Source of the DNA: Stenotrophomonas sp. SAM-B
GTDB taxonomy: Bacteria > Pseudomonadota > Gammaproteobacteria > Xanthomonadales > Xanthomonadaceae
NCBI RefSeq assembly: GCF_013387485.1
Contig: NZ_JABBXB010000008.1
Span: forward strand, 1-64,000
DNA length: 64,000 nt
Reading direction: 5' to 3'
The notes beneath the pieces are model-generated. The model saw only the letters and a program-made list of their open reading frames with translations, was not told the origin of the DNA and ran no database searches. Below, in pieces: positions 52,399-61,143 of this stretch (position 1 is its first letter; every line of letters starts with the position of its first letter). A program made the position numbers and the translations under genes.

Positions 52399-53214
52399 AT
52401 GACGACGAGCAGAGCCGAGCTACTAAGATCAACCCTGCAACTGGGCGTAGGCGCAGCTGTTTCGGTTGAAGAGTTCACAGCCGGACCCCGATCCGGCTGG
52501 AGAGCTCATTTCACTGATCTCCGGAGCCTAAATGGGCCTACTTGCACAATCACACCCTACGGGCTGAAAAGGTACAAGGTGCGGCTTGCCTTTGGAGACT
52601 ACGCTGGTTCGTGCATTAGACAGATGAGGATGGCGGGCGAAGAGCAAGTCATTAGTGCGAGAGCACTGCTGAACAGAATACCGTTGACCTATAGTCTGAG
52701 CATCACAGCTGGACAAGACCGTACCAACTGGCTCGTTACAGACGGCTTGTTCTCAGTCGATGTCGCTGGCAATGCAGTTTCGAATCATGGAACCGAAGCT
52801 GCTATCGCAGCTGTGGCAAACGAGGTTGCAGTTCCCCTTCTCGCCTCGATGGCTGAACTAATTGGCTATGACGAGGTTGGCACCAGCGTTGACGAGGGGA
52901 ACGTAGAGGGCAACGCAATTGAGACTACATATCTTCGCAGGGAGAGGAGTCGGCGGAATCGATTCCTTTGCATGTCAATACATGGAAATAAATGTATAGC
53001 CTGCGGATTTGACCCTGTCGGCAACTATGGAGCGCAAGGCAACATCATTGAGGTTCACCATATAGAGCCGCTTTCCGCATTGGACGAACCGCGCATCTAC
53101 TGCCCCGAGACCGACTTGATTCCTCTTTGCCCAAATTGTCACAGGATTGTTCACACAAGGCGACCCTTCCCATACTCTCTAATTGAGTTAAAGGCAATCC
53201 TCCAAGATGCGTAG
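52399..53214 (+). CDS. HNH endonuclease of the MORC operon
   Basis: The 271-residue protein has a C-terminal McrA-like HNH domain (about 199-255): zinc ligands C199-x2-C202 in CIACGF, the catalytic His pair in VHHIEPLS (H220-H221), C244-x2-C247 in LCPNCH and HRIVH. The N-terminal 190 residues have no recognised motif and contain YKVRLAFGDYAG, perhaps a sensor or binding domain. The enzyme is a likely metal-dependent DNA nuclease. Its 3' end overlaps the start of the helicase gene by 8 bases. Confidence 0.9.
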   Translation: MTTSRAELLRSTLQLGVGAAVSVEEFTAGPRSGWRAHFTDLRSLNGPTCTITPYGLKRYKVRLAFGDYAGSCIRQMRMAGEEQVISARALLNRIPLTYSLSITAGQDRTNWLVTDGLFSVDVAGNAVSNHGTEAAIAAVANEVAVPLLASMAELIGYDEVGTSVDEGNVEGNAIETTYLRRERSRRNRFLCMSIHGNKCIACGFDPVGNYGAQGNIIEVHHIEPLSALDEPRIYCPETDLIPLCPNCHRIVHTRRPFPYSLIELKAILQDA

Positions 53215-55036
53215 CGATCAGATGTCTGACTGGCCAAATGACTTCGACAAGCTATGCATGTCGATCCCCGAAGGCTGGACTGTTCGATCAACAGTTGTTG
53301 AACCGGTACTGCGTGTAAGCAGAGTCGACTCTCGCTACTTCGTCAGCCTCGTTTCCATCTCCACCACCCGACGGGGCGGCGACTTGCTTCTGTCTGCACC
53401 CAGACTTGAATGCAACTGGGTTGCAGGCGACTCACTCATCTACCCGCTACCCATCGACTGCGGGGACACAGTAAGGGAGGCGCTCTGCGGCAGGGATCCA
53501 GAGGATTTGAGATTCTCTGGGGTTCTAGCATTACATGCCGCGAGTGGCGCGCACCTGCAGGTGGTTCTGGATGATTCGGTTACCGCATCGGCGAGTGAGA
53601 TGGCTGAAGAGCACTCAGCTACTCAGGTCGTGCCTGGACTTCAAGCCAAGCTCTACCCTTATCAAGCCCAAGGAGTCGCGTGGATGAGGCAAGCAGTTTC
53701 CACCATGGGTGGGGCGCTGCTTGCCGACGAAATGGGACTGGGCAAGACAGTCCAGGTTCTATCACTGCTACTACTGATCCCCCCCTCAGGCACCGCACCC
53801 GCACTGATTCTCTGCCCAACAACTCTCATCGCAAACTGGATGCAGGAGATTCAAAAGTTCGCTCCTACGCTGACGGTGAAGATACACCGTGGGTCCGCTC
53901 GTGCAAACCTACCGCGAGAACTGCTTGGTACGGATATTGTTCTCACGACGTACGACACAGCTGTCAACGACCTTGTGCTGTTCCGCGCGATAGAGTGGTC
54001 ATGGATCGTCTGCGACGAAGCTCAAGCCTTGAAGAATCCGGACTCGCAAAGACGCAGGGCGGTGAGCCAGATTCCAAGAAGACACATGCTGCCCGTTACA
54101 GGTACTCCAATGGAGGTCAAGCTGCTAGATCTGTGGTCTCTGATTGATCTTGCCATACCCCTTGCGCTTGGTCCGCGGACCAGCTTCGAATCCGAGTATC
54201 CAGACACGCCTGAGCGGGCAACGACGCTTGGCGCACTGGTTGCTCCTATTGTTCTACGACGCAAGGTCTCTGACGTTGCCACCGACTTGCCTGAGCGAAC
54301 CGATGTAGCTGTTCCGCTTGAGCTAACTGACGACCTAGCGACGTCCTACGAGAAGACTCGTTCTTATGTCCTTGAGCGCTACGGTATGGCAGGAGCGCTA
54401 GTGGCAACTGGGCAACTTCAGCTGTTCTGCGCGGATCCGAGGCTCCTTCGACAGGTAGATAGCAATATCAACGTCGCTGGCGATCTCTCTTCCACTGAGC
54501 CCCCTCTTTCAAGCACAACACCAAAACTCGAGAGGGCGTCCGAGTTGATTCAAGAAGCTGTTCAGAATGGACGCAAGGTGCTCGTCTTTTCGAACTACAA
54601 CGCCGTTGGCCCTATCCTCCGCGAGGCGGTGGCGTTTTCCTCAAATGGATACTGGAACCAAATCAACGGCTCAACACCCCACGCCGATCGCCAGGCAATC
54701 GTGGAGCAGTTCTCTGCGCATTCTGGCCCATCCGTGCTGGTACTCAACCCCCGAGCTGCTGGCGCTGGACTCAATATAGCGGCTGCCACTGTCGTCATAC
54801 ACTTCACACAGGTGTGGAATCCTGCGTTGGAGGCACAAGCAAGCGCTAGAGCACACCGCCGTGGACAGACGTTGCCCGTCACGGTCTATCACCTTTACTA
54901 TCTAAATACCGTGGAGCAGGTGATGCTCGAAAGGGCTCAGATGAGAAGAGAGCTCGGAGACGGCGCCGTGCGGAGCAGCGCAGAGTTTGAAGATAACATG
55001 ACCCGCGCATTGACAGTCAGCCCAATCAGACGATGA
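53207..55036 (+). CDS. SWI2/SNF2-family helicase/translocase of the MORC operon
   Basis: The 609-residue protein (or 604 from the ATG at 53222) has an N-terminal region of about 140 residues without recognised motifs. The SNF2 ATPase core follows: the Q-like segment LYPYQAQGVAWM, Walker A DEMGLGKT (174-181), motif II DEAQ (270-273), motif III VTGTPME and C-terminal motifs LVFSNYN, LNPRAAGAGLN and the SNF2 Arg finger block ASARAHRRGQTLPVTVYHL. SNF2 proteins translocate on double-stranded DNA; they do not unwind it. The start overlaps the HNH gene and the stop overlaps the next start by 4 bases (ATGA). Confidence 0.93.
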   Translation: MRSDQMSDWPNDFDKLCMSIPEGWTVRSTVVEPVLRVSRVDSRYFVSLVSISTTRRGGDLLLSAPRLECNWVAGDSLIYPLPIDCGDTVREALCGRDPEDLRFSGVLALHAASGAHLQVVLDDSVTASASEMAEEHSATQVVPGLQAKLYPYQAQGVAWMRQAVSTMGGALLADEMGLGKTVQVLSLLLLIPPSGTAPALILCPTTLIANWMQEIQKFAPTLTVKIHRGSARANLPRELLGTDIVLTTYDTAVNDLVLFRAIEWSWIVCDEAQALKNPDSQRRRAVSQIPRRHMLPVTGTPMEVKLLDLWSLIDLAIPLALGPRTSFESEYPDTPERATTLGALVAPIVLRRKVSDVATDLPERTDVAVPLELTDDLATSYEKTRSYVLERYGMAGALVATGQLQLFCADPRLLRQVDSNINVAGDLSSTEPPLSSTTPKLERASELIQEAVQNGRKVLVFSNYNAVGPILREAVAFSSNGYWNQINGSTPHADRQAIVEQFSAHSGPSVLVLNPRAAGAGLNIAAATVVIHFTQVWNPALEAQASARAHRRGQTLPVTVYHLYYLNTVEQVMLERAQMRRELGDGAVRSSAEFEDNMTRALTVSPIRR

Positions 55037-55458
55037 CGAACAAGACCTTTGCGAAGTACCTGAGCGCGAATGATGCCGGCAAGACCGGAAGCCACCAAGC
55101 GGGCATTTTGGTTCCACGAACCGATCCCGAGCTCCTCAGCTTTTTCGCCTGCTTGGACCCGCGAAAACTCAATCCAGACGCATGGATTTGTTGCGTGGAT
55201 GAGAGAGGAGAGCGCTGGCGCTTCAGGTACATCTACTACAACAACAAGCTCCACACGGCTAACGGTACTCGCAATGAATATCGCCTCACACACCTAACTA
55301 AGTACCTGAGATCGGCCGGCGCGTCCCCTGGCGACCGTCTAATGTTTTCTGCGACTCGGACGCCGGGTACATTTACGGTGGCGCTACAACCTCAAGGCGA
55401 AGTAGCTCTCCATCAACCACAGTCTGTCGTACTTAAAGGCTGGAGTAAGGTTCACTGA
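55033..55458 (+). CDS. stand-alone EcoRII-N (B3-like) DNA-binding domain protein
   Basis: The 141-residue protein follows the EcoRII N-terminal effector domain along most of its length: KYLSANDAGKTGSHQAGILVP (EcoRII has a K-LSANDTGATGGHQVGLYIP block), then RKLNPDAWI, RYIYYNNKLH and GTRNEYRLTHLTKYL. This is the B3-like pseudobarrel by which EcoRII recognises its effector DNA site. No nuclease domain is attached. It is translated from an ATGA overlap with the SNF2 gene, so it is an integral part of the operon and probably gives it sequence-specific DNA recognition. Confidence 0.85.
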   Translation: MTNKTFAKYLSANDAGKTGSHQAGILVPRTDPELLSFFACLDPRKLNPDAWICCVDERGERWRFRYIYYNNKLHTANGTRNEYRLTHLTKYLRSAGASPGDRLMFSATRTPGTFTVALQPQGEVALHQPQSVVLKGWSKVH

Positions 55459-55459
55459 T

Positions 55460-57127
55460 TTGGACTGCTCACTCTTCTACAGCGTCGACCCGACCATGTA
55501 TCCTATCCCTCTCTCCCGCCTCCACTTGGGCGGCGCGGAGCAGCGGCTCGCGGGGGAAGGAGTCACCACCTTGGGGGGACTGCTTTCAAACATCGAGCTC
55601 GTTCCTAGCTACCTGAACAAAGTCCGCCGCCTCTCACATGAGGACGTTCTTTGCATCCGAAACAGGCTAAACACGGTTTCGATGACGCTCGATGGCATTG
55701 GCCTTATCGATTGGGACAGGTTTGATGAGCTCAGCGGGGTACAAAGCACTCACGCTGACTCGACCCCGACTACTCCGGACCATCTTGCGGAGAAAAAGTC
55801 CATCCAGGACGGATTGCATCTACTTCCCAGCGCCACCATCCAGAGTGGCGGGCAGTTCATCGATTCTCTTCCGGATGTACTAGCCGGTCTGATGCGTGTC
55901 CGTCATTCCCCGGTCGACGACCTGATACTAGAACAGCGGATTCTTAGGCTACCTGGCGAACGCCTGACCTTGGAAGAGATCGCTTCAGCTAGTCTTCCTG
56001 CCCTCACACGAGAACGTGTTCGCCAGAGGGAAGCTAAACTTTTGGAACACCTTTCCAGTTTGTTCCTAGGACAAACTGCGAAAGGTGTTGGGGCCCGGAT
56101 TAGGCCCAGCTTCTCACTTTACTGGCAAAAGGCTGCTGAACAGCTATCGCACTCATCGCAGCTTACCGTCTATTGCTTCGTTGAAAGCTTGAGTAGTGCG
56201 TGGAACGTTGATCCGGCGGAGATATTGGCAAACCTTCCTTTGATTCTTGCGGTTCTAACGAGCAAGGCGACACTTCCCGCGGACGTCAGAACTCAGATCA
56301 ACGAGGGGCCCGAGGTATTCTCTCCCATACCATCGGGCATTCAAGGCCTGTCGCTGACAGAGTTTCCCTGCGGAATCACGACCGGTCAGCTCGCGGCGTT
56401 AAGCTTGGGCACGGCGGACGATCTTTGGCGCTCCCTAAGGACAGGTCAAGCCCCTCCACCAACCACACCAATTGGCAAGGGCCTCCGCAATTTGGCACGC
56501 GCACTTTCTACCGCCAGCCTTTCCAATGAGATTGGGATCGACTGGTCAGTCTACCAAGCCTCAATGGAAATGGACTGCCTGCCAGAGGATGATCCATCTG
56601 ATGCAAGTTGTTTCCTAAGCAACCTGCCGGAGTGGGTCGAACGCATCGTCGAGCGGATGAAGCTATCGTCAAAATCGCTTGAGATATACCGAGCTCGAAT
56701 TTCAGTGGCGCGGACTTCGCGCCCGACTCTACTCATGTTGGCGCAGACCTTAGGAACGCATGGACCTTCCATCAAACGAGAGGAGTCAATCATGCTGCGC
56801 GCAATGAACGAGCTACTTGTGCAGCGTGAGCTTTGCTCGTCGGATGTCTGCATCGGCAGATCATTTCTCTCCTTCTGGACGAACGCTGCATCGTTCTTTG
56901 CGAAGTCGGACGGGGACTACGCTGCATTCGTCAGGAGCGCATCTATCTCGTGGGGAGTTTCGCGAGACTCGCGACCAGAGGCTTTTGAGGTGCTATGGGC
57001 AGTTCTCTCGCAATACCCTGGAGGGAGAATTAGACGACCAAGCTCCGCAGGAGACGCTAAGCAAACGTCCATGAACTCCGACACCGCTGGAACAATCACA
57101 CTTCGCGGTTTTCACCGCCTACACTGA
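55460..57127 (+). CDS. large protein with alpha-CTD-like and sigma-region-4-like DNA-binding segments
   Basis: The protein has 555 residues from a TTG start one base past the preceding stop; the ATG at 55496 is an alternative. The N-terminal region (about 16-75, IPLSRLHLGGAEQRLAGEGVTTLGGLL) resembles the helix-hairpin-helix of the RNA polymerase alpha C-terminal domain. Residues about 152-200 (ILEQRILRLPGERLTLEEIA, TRERVRQREAKLLEHL) match sigma-70 region 4. The remaining 350 residues are helical and unrecognised, and no nuclease or ATPase motif is visible. It is the last gene of the MORC operon and is probably an adaptor or DNA-binding component. Confidence 0.7.
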   Translation: MDCSLFYSVDPTMYPIPLSRLHLGGAEQRLAGEGVTTLGGLLSNIELVPSYLNKVRRLSHEDVLCIRNRLNTVSMTLDGIGLIDWDRFDELSGVQSTHADSTPTTPDHLAEKKSIQDGLHLLPSATIQSGGQFIDSLPDVLAGLMRVRHSPVDDLILEQRILRLPGERLTLEEIASASLPALTRERVRQREAKLLEHLSSLFLGQTAKGVGARIRPSFSLYWQKAAEQLSHSSQLTVYCFVESLSSAWNVDPAEILANLPLILAVLTSKATLPADVRTQINEGPEVFSPIPSGIQGLSLTEFPCGITTGQLAALSLGTADDLWRSLRTGQAPPPTTPIGKGLRNLARALSTASLSNEIGIDWSVYQASMEMDCLPEDDPSDASCFLSNLPEWVERIVERMKLSSKSLEIYRARISVARTSRPTLLMLAQTLGTHGPSIKREESIMLRAMNELLVQRELCSSDVCIGRSFLSFWTNAASFFAKSDGDYAAFVRSASISWGVSRDSRPEAFEVLWAVLSQYPGGRIRRPSSAGDAKQTSMNSDTAGTITLRGFHRLH

Positions 57128-57353
57128 TCAGGAATTCGCTTTCCATTCTTCTTCTTCGCTGCACCTCGCTGCGGAAATCAATCGGGCAGGAGGAGATGGC
57201 CCAAAGGCACGGCAGTTTTTGCCGCAACCAATCTTGGAGCTCCAACATCGCTAAGCAGCATCCAGCATCTAAGGACGTTTGTATTCAGGTGTAGCGGACC
57301 GACTGCAATCGCTGCGATGGGCTGGACGATAGGTGGATGCTCAATGGCGGATA

Positions 57354-57385
57354 GAAGAAGGGCGACTCGAGAGTCGCCCTTCTTC
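57354..57385 (-). terminator. long terminator hairpin downstream of aceE
   Basis: A 15-bp perfect stem (GAAGAAGGGCGACTC / GAGTCGCCCTTCTTC) spans 57354-57385, seven bases past the aceE stop codon. Its T/C-rich 3' arm supplies the weak end. It separates aceE from the convergent defence operon and may stop both. Confidence 0.85.
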
Positions 57386-57391
57386 TATTAT

Positions 57392-60079
57392 TCAAACCCC
57401 AACCGGATTAGCCTTCTCAGGATCAATCTTGTACTGCTTAATCGCCCGGGCAACATCCTTACCCGTCATCTTCCCTTCCTTCGCCAGCGCCGCAATCGCG
57501 GCATGCGCGATGTAGTACCGGTCAACCTCGAAGAAGCGACGCAGGTTCGCACGGGTATCCGAACGACCAAAGCCATCCGTGCCCAGCACCGTGTACGACA
57601 TCGGCACGAACGCACGGATCTGGTCCGCATACGCACGCACATAGTCGGTCGCGGCAATCGCCGGGCCCTGGCGGCCTTCCAGCAGCTCGGTCACGTAGGC
57701 CTTGCGCGGCTCGGCTTCCGGGTGGAAGCGGTTGTAGCGCTCGGCATCGAAACCATCGCGGCGCAGCTCGTTGATGCTCGGGCAGCTCCAGATATCGGCG
57801 GTGACACCGAAGTCCTTGTCGAGCAGCTCGGCCGCGGCAATGGCCTCACGCAGGATGGTGCCCGAACCCAGCAGCTGCACGCGCAGCTCGCCCTTCTTCG
57901 GCTTGCCGGCGTCGGTGAGCAGGTACATGCCCTTGACGATGCCTTCCGCCGCGCCTTCCGGCATTTCGGGGTGGGTGTAGTTTTCGTTCATCAGGGTGAT
58001 GTAGTAGTACTCATCAATCTGATCTTCCATCATGGCCTTGGTGCCGTGCTGCAGGATCACCGTCACTTCGAAGCCGAAGGTCGGGTCATAGCTGCGCACG
58101 TTCGGGATGCCACCGGCGACGATATGGCTGAAGCCATCTTCGTGCTGCAGGCCTTCACCGTTCAGCGTGGTGCGGCCGGCGGTTCCGCCGAGCAGGAAGC
58201 CACGGGTACGCATGTCTGCTGCCTGCCAGGCGATGTCGCCCACGCGCTGGAAGCCGAACATCGAGTAGTAGATGTAGAACGGCAGCATCGGCACGTTGGA
58301 TACCGAGTAGCTGGTACCGGCCGCCATCCAGGAGCTGATCGCACCCGGCTCGCTGATGCCCTGCTGCAGCACCTGGCCACTCTGGTCTTCGCGGTAGAAC
58401 ATCAGCTGGTCCGCATCGACCGGCTTGTACTTCTGGCCGAAAGGCGCGTAGATGCCGATCTGGCGGAACAGGCCTTCCATGCCGAAGGTACGGGCTTCGT
58501 CGGCCACGATCGGCACGATGTGCGGGCCCAGTTCCTTGTCGCGCAGGGTGATGTTGAGGCTCTGCACGAAGGCCATGGTGGTGGAGTAGCTGCGCTCGCC
58601 GCTGCTCTTGAGCAGGCGCTCGTAGCTTTCCAGCTTCGGTGCGTTGAAGCTCTTGGTCGCCTTGCGGCGGCGCTGCGGCAGGTAGCCACCCAGGGCGGCA
58701 CGGCGTTCCTGCAGGTACTTCACTTCCGGCGAATCCGGGCCCGGGTGGTAGAACGGCACCTGGCCATCGGCCAGCTGCGCGTCGGTCACCGGGATGTTGA
58801 AGCGGTCGCGGAAGTGGCGGACGGCATCGTCGTCCAGCTTCTTGGTCTGGTGGGTCGGGTTCAGTGCTTCACCCGCGCTGCCCATGCCGTAGCCCTTGAC
58901 CGTCTTGGCCAGGATCACGGTCGGCATGCCCTTGGTGTTCACGGCCTGGTGGTAGGCGGCGTACACCTTGTGCGGATCGTGGCCGCCACGGTTGAGGCGC
59001 CAGATATCGTCGTCGGACAGGCCGGCGACCATCGCAGCGGTTTCCGGGTACTTGCCGAAGAAATGCTCGCGGGTATACGCGCCACCGAAGGCCTTGCAGT
59101 TCTGGTATTCGCCGTCGACGGTTTCCATCATCAGCTTGCGCAGGACGCCATTGGTGTCCTTGGCCAGCAGGGCATCCCAGTAGCCGCCCCACAGCAGCTT
59201 GATGACATTCCAGCCGCCGCCACGGAAGACGCCCTCCAGTTCCTGGATGATCTTGCCGTTGCCACGCACCGGGCCGTCGAGGCGCTGCAGGTTGCAGTTG
59301 ACCACAAAGATCAGGTTGTCCAGGCCTTCGCGGCCGGCCAGCGCGATCGCGCCGAGGGTTTCCGGCTCATCGCTCTCGCCGTCGCCGATGAAGCACCACA
59401 CCTTGCGGTCGGACTTCTCGATCAGGCCGCGGTTTTCCAGGTAGCGCAGGAACTGCGCCTGGTAGATCGCGGCGAGCGGGCCCAGGCCCATCGACACGGT
59501 CGGGGTCTGCCAGTAATCGGGCATCAGCCACGGATGCGGGTAGCTGGAGAGGCCACCGCCGTCGACTTCCATGCGGAACTTGTCCAACTGGGCTTCGTCG
59601 ATGCGGCCTTCCAGGAAGGAACGCGCATAGATGCCCGGGGCGCTGTGGCCCTGGATGAAGAGCAGGTCGCCCGGGTGGTCTTCGCTCGGGGCGCGCCAGA
59701 AGTGGTTGAAGCCCACGTCATACAGCGTGGCGCCGGAGGCGAAGGAGGCGATGTGGCCGCCCAGGTCGCCCGGCTTGCGGTTGGCGCGCACGACGGTCGC
59801 CATCGCGTTCCAGCGGATGATGGAACGAATGCGCCATTCCAGTTCGGCGTTGCCCGGGCTCTTGGCCTCCAGGGTCGGCGCGATGGTGTTCACGTACTCG
59901 GTGGTGGGAGAGAACGGCAGGTAAGCACCCGAACGACGGGTCAGTTCCACCATGCCTTCCAACAGCTGATGCGCGCGCTCGGGGCCCTCGACATCAATAA
60001 CGGCCTTCAGCGACTCGATCCATTCCTGGGTTTCCACAGGATTCGGGTCGTTGTTCAGCACCTCGTTCAACCAGTTCAT
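57392..60079 (-). CDS. aceE: pyruvate dehydrogenase E1 component (homodimeric type)
   Basis: The 895-residue enzyme matches the AceE family in length and motifs. The start MNWLNEVLNNDPNPVETQEWIESL at 60079 has GGAG eight bases upstream. Thiamine-diphosphate binding is shown by GDGESDEPETLGAI followed by VVNCNLQRLDGPV. Other conserved segments include GGHIASFASGATLYDVGFNHFWR, the H-rich PHPWLMPDYWQTPTVSMGLG and DEARTFGMEGLFRQIGIY. It decarboxylates pyruvate and acetylates the lipoyl groups of E2 in the cytosolic pyruvate dehydrogenase complex. E2 and E3 genes are not adjacent in this window. Confidence 0.97.
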   Translation of the reverse strand: MNWLNEVLNNDPNPVETQEWIESLKAVIDVEGPERAHQLLEGMVELTRRSGAYLPFSPTTEYVNTIAPTLEAKSPGNAELEWRIRSIIRWNAMATVVRANRKPGDLGGHIASFASGATLYDVGFNHFWRAPSEDHPGDLLFIQGHSAPGIYARSFLEGRIDEAQLDKFRMEVDGGGLSSYPHPWLMPDYWQTPTVSMGLGPLAAIYQAQFLRYLENRGLIEKSDRKVWCFIGDGESDEPETLGAIALAGREGLDNLIFVVNCNLQRLDGPVRGNGKIIQELEGVFRGGGWNVIKLLWGGYWDALLAKDTNGVLRKLMMETVDGEYQNCKAFGGAYTREHFFGKYPETAAMVAGLSDDDIWRLNRGGHDPHKVYAAYHQAVNTKGMPTVILAKTVKGYGMGSAGEALNPTHQTKKLDDDAVRHFRDRFNIPVTDAQLADGQVPFYHPGPDSPEVKYLQERRAALGGYLPQRRRKATKSFNAPKLESYERLLKSSGERSYSTTMAFVQSLNITLRDKELGPHIVPIVADEARTFGMEGLFRQIGIYAPFGQKYKPVDADQLMFYREDQSGQVLQQGISEPGAISSWMAAGTSYSVSNVPMLPFYIYYSMFGFQRVGDIAWQAADMRTRGFLLGGTAGRTTLNGEGLQHEDGFSHIVAGGIPNVRSYDPTFGFEVTVILQHGTKAMMEDQIDEYYYITLMNENYTHPEMPEGAAEGIVKGMYLLTDAGKPKKGELRVQLLGSGTILREAIAAAELLDKDFGVTADIWSCPSINELRRDGFDAERYNRFHPEAEPRKAYVTELLEGRQGPAIAATDYVRAYADQIRAFVPMSYTVLGTDGFGRSDTRANLRRFFEVDRYYIAHAAIAALAKEGKMTGKDVARAIKQYKIDPEKANPVGV

Positions 60080-60510
60080 TTGCGCTCCCATGACCGCACG
60101 CACGCGCGCGACTGTTTTAGATTTCTAGCCGCAAAGTGTAGCGCACCAAGGGGTTTGCTTACTTCGCTACGGTTGCGTATGGAACCATCCGGGCGTGTCC
60201 GGAAGGACAGCAGGCGACAGCGCGCGGGCCGGGCTTGAAGGTTCCACGCTGCATTTCAGCCTGCCCGGCGGCGATGACACCGGCGCGTCAGCAGGACAGC
60301 GCTGGACAGCGCAGCCGCTGCGGCAGAGGCGATTGGCGTGGATCGTGCGCGGCGGGAAGGCGTTCCAGCGTGCGTCGGCGTGGATCATCGGCCGCGTTCA
60401 TCGGCCAGGAGGGCGCGCAGTGTTCCAACACAAGCACGCACCGTCGCACGCTGGATTCACCTGAACGCATCCCTGCCATGCGTGCGCCGCGGCTGGCCGA
60501 ACGGGAGTTT

Positions 60511-60548
60511 TCGATATATCGTTCCGTCACTGCATTCGATATATCGAA
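60511..60548 (+). promoter_or_regulatory. paired palindromic operators of the PadR regulator
   Basis: Two copies of CGATATATCG lie 16 bases apart (60512-60521 and 60537-60546). The second is extended to a perfect 14-bp palindrome TTCGATATATCGAA (60535-60548) that ends exactly at the PadR ATG. This AT-rich pair in GC-rich DNA is a strong candidate autoregulatory operator. The rest of the 60080-60510 region holds the aceE start region and no recognised gene. Confidence 0.75.
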
Positions 60549-61052
60549 ATGACCTCTCCGCGCGATCTCGACCGCCCTGCCCGCCCGCTGACCGCCCGGC
60601 CGCTCAGCCGTGGCGACCTGCGCCTGCTGGTGCTGTCGCTGCTGGCCGACCAGCCGCGCCACGGCTATGAGCTGATCCAGCTGATCAGCGACATGTTCGT
60701 GCGGGTCTACACGCCCAGCGCCGGCTCGATCTACCCGGTGCTGGCGCAGTTCGAGGCGGCCGGCTGGGTCGGCGCGGTCGAGGACGGTGGGCGCAAGCGC
60801 TACGCGCTCAGCGCGCTGGGCCAGGCCGAGCTGGAGGCGCAGCGCGACGAGGTCGATGCCGCGGTGCACCGGGTGCGCGACAGCGCGCGCACGATCACCA
60901 AGGCCAACCTGCCGCCGTCCGTGCGCGATGCGCTGCGCGAGCTCAAGCACGCGCTGGGCCTGTGCCACGGCCGCTGGCAGGACGACAACGCCGCCGCCGT
61001 GGCCGAAGCGCTGCGCGAGGCCGCCGCGCACATCCGTGCGCAGGGCCGCTGA
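60549..61052 (+). CDS. PadR-family regulator (YqjI-like)
   Basis: The 167-residue regulator has a PadR winged-helix domain (about 20-95) with LRLLVLSLLADQPRHGYELIQLI, PSAGSIYPVLAQFEAAGWV and RKRYALSALG, followed by a helical dimerisation tail. The next gene on the same strand, 91 bases downstream, is a siderophore-interacting ferric reductase. This is the arrangement of E. coli YqjI/YqjH, where nickel-responsive YqjI represses the reductase gene. The tail ends in two His residues (LCHGRW, AAHIRAQGR), which is far less His-rich than YqjI's N-terminus, so the signal may differ. Confidence 0.88.
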   Translation: MTSPRDLDRPARPLTARPLSRGDLRLLVLSLLADQPRHGYELIQLISDMFVRVYTPSAGSIYPVLAQFEAAGWVGAVEDGGRKRYALSALGQAELEAQRDEVDAAVHRVRDSARTITKANLPPSVRDALRELKHALGLCHGRWQDDNAAAVAEALREAAAHIRAQGR

Positions 61053-61143
61053 CCTTCCCTCTTCGTTTCAGACCCAGCCAGCCACCGCCCGCCAGGTCCT
61101 TCTCTCTCAACGCCGCGCTGCGGCACTGATCCAGGTATTCCCC

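Noticed and set aside
57317..60238. very long open frame on the plus strand opposite aceE
   Set aside because: It mirrors aceE codon for codon in a GC-rich gene; aceE is conserved over its whole length with all catalytic motifs, and the opposite frame shows no recognisable protein pattern.
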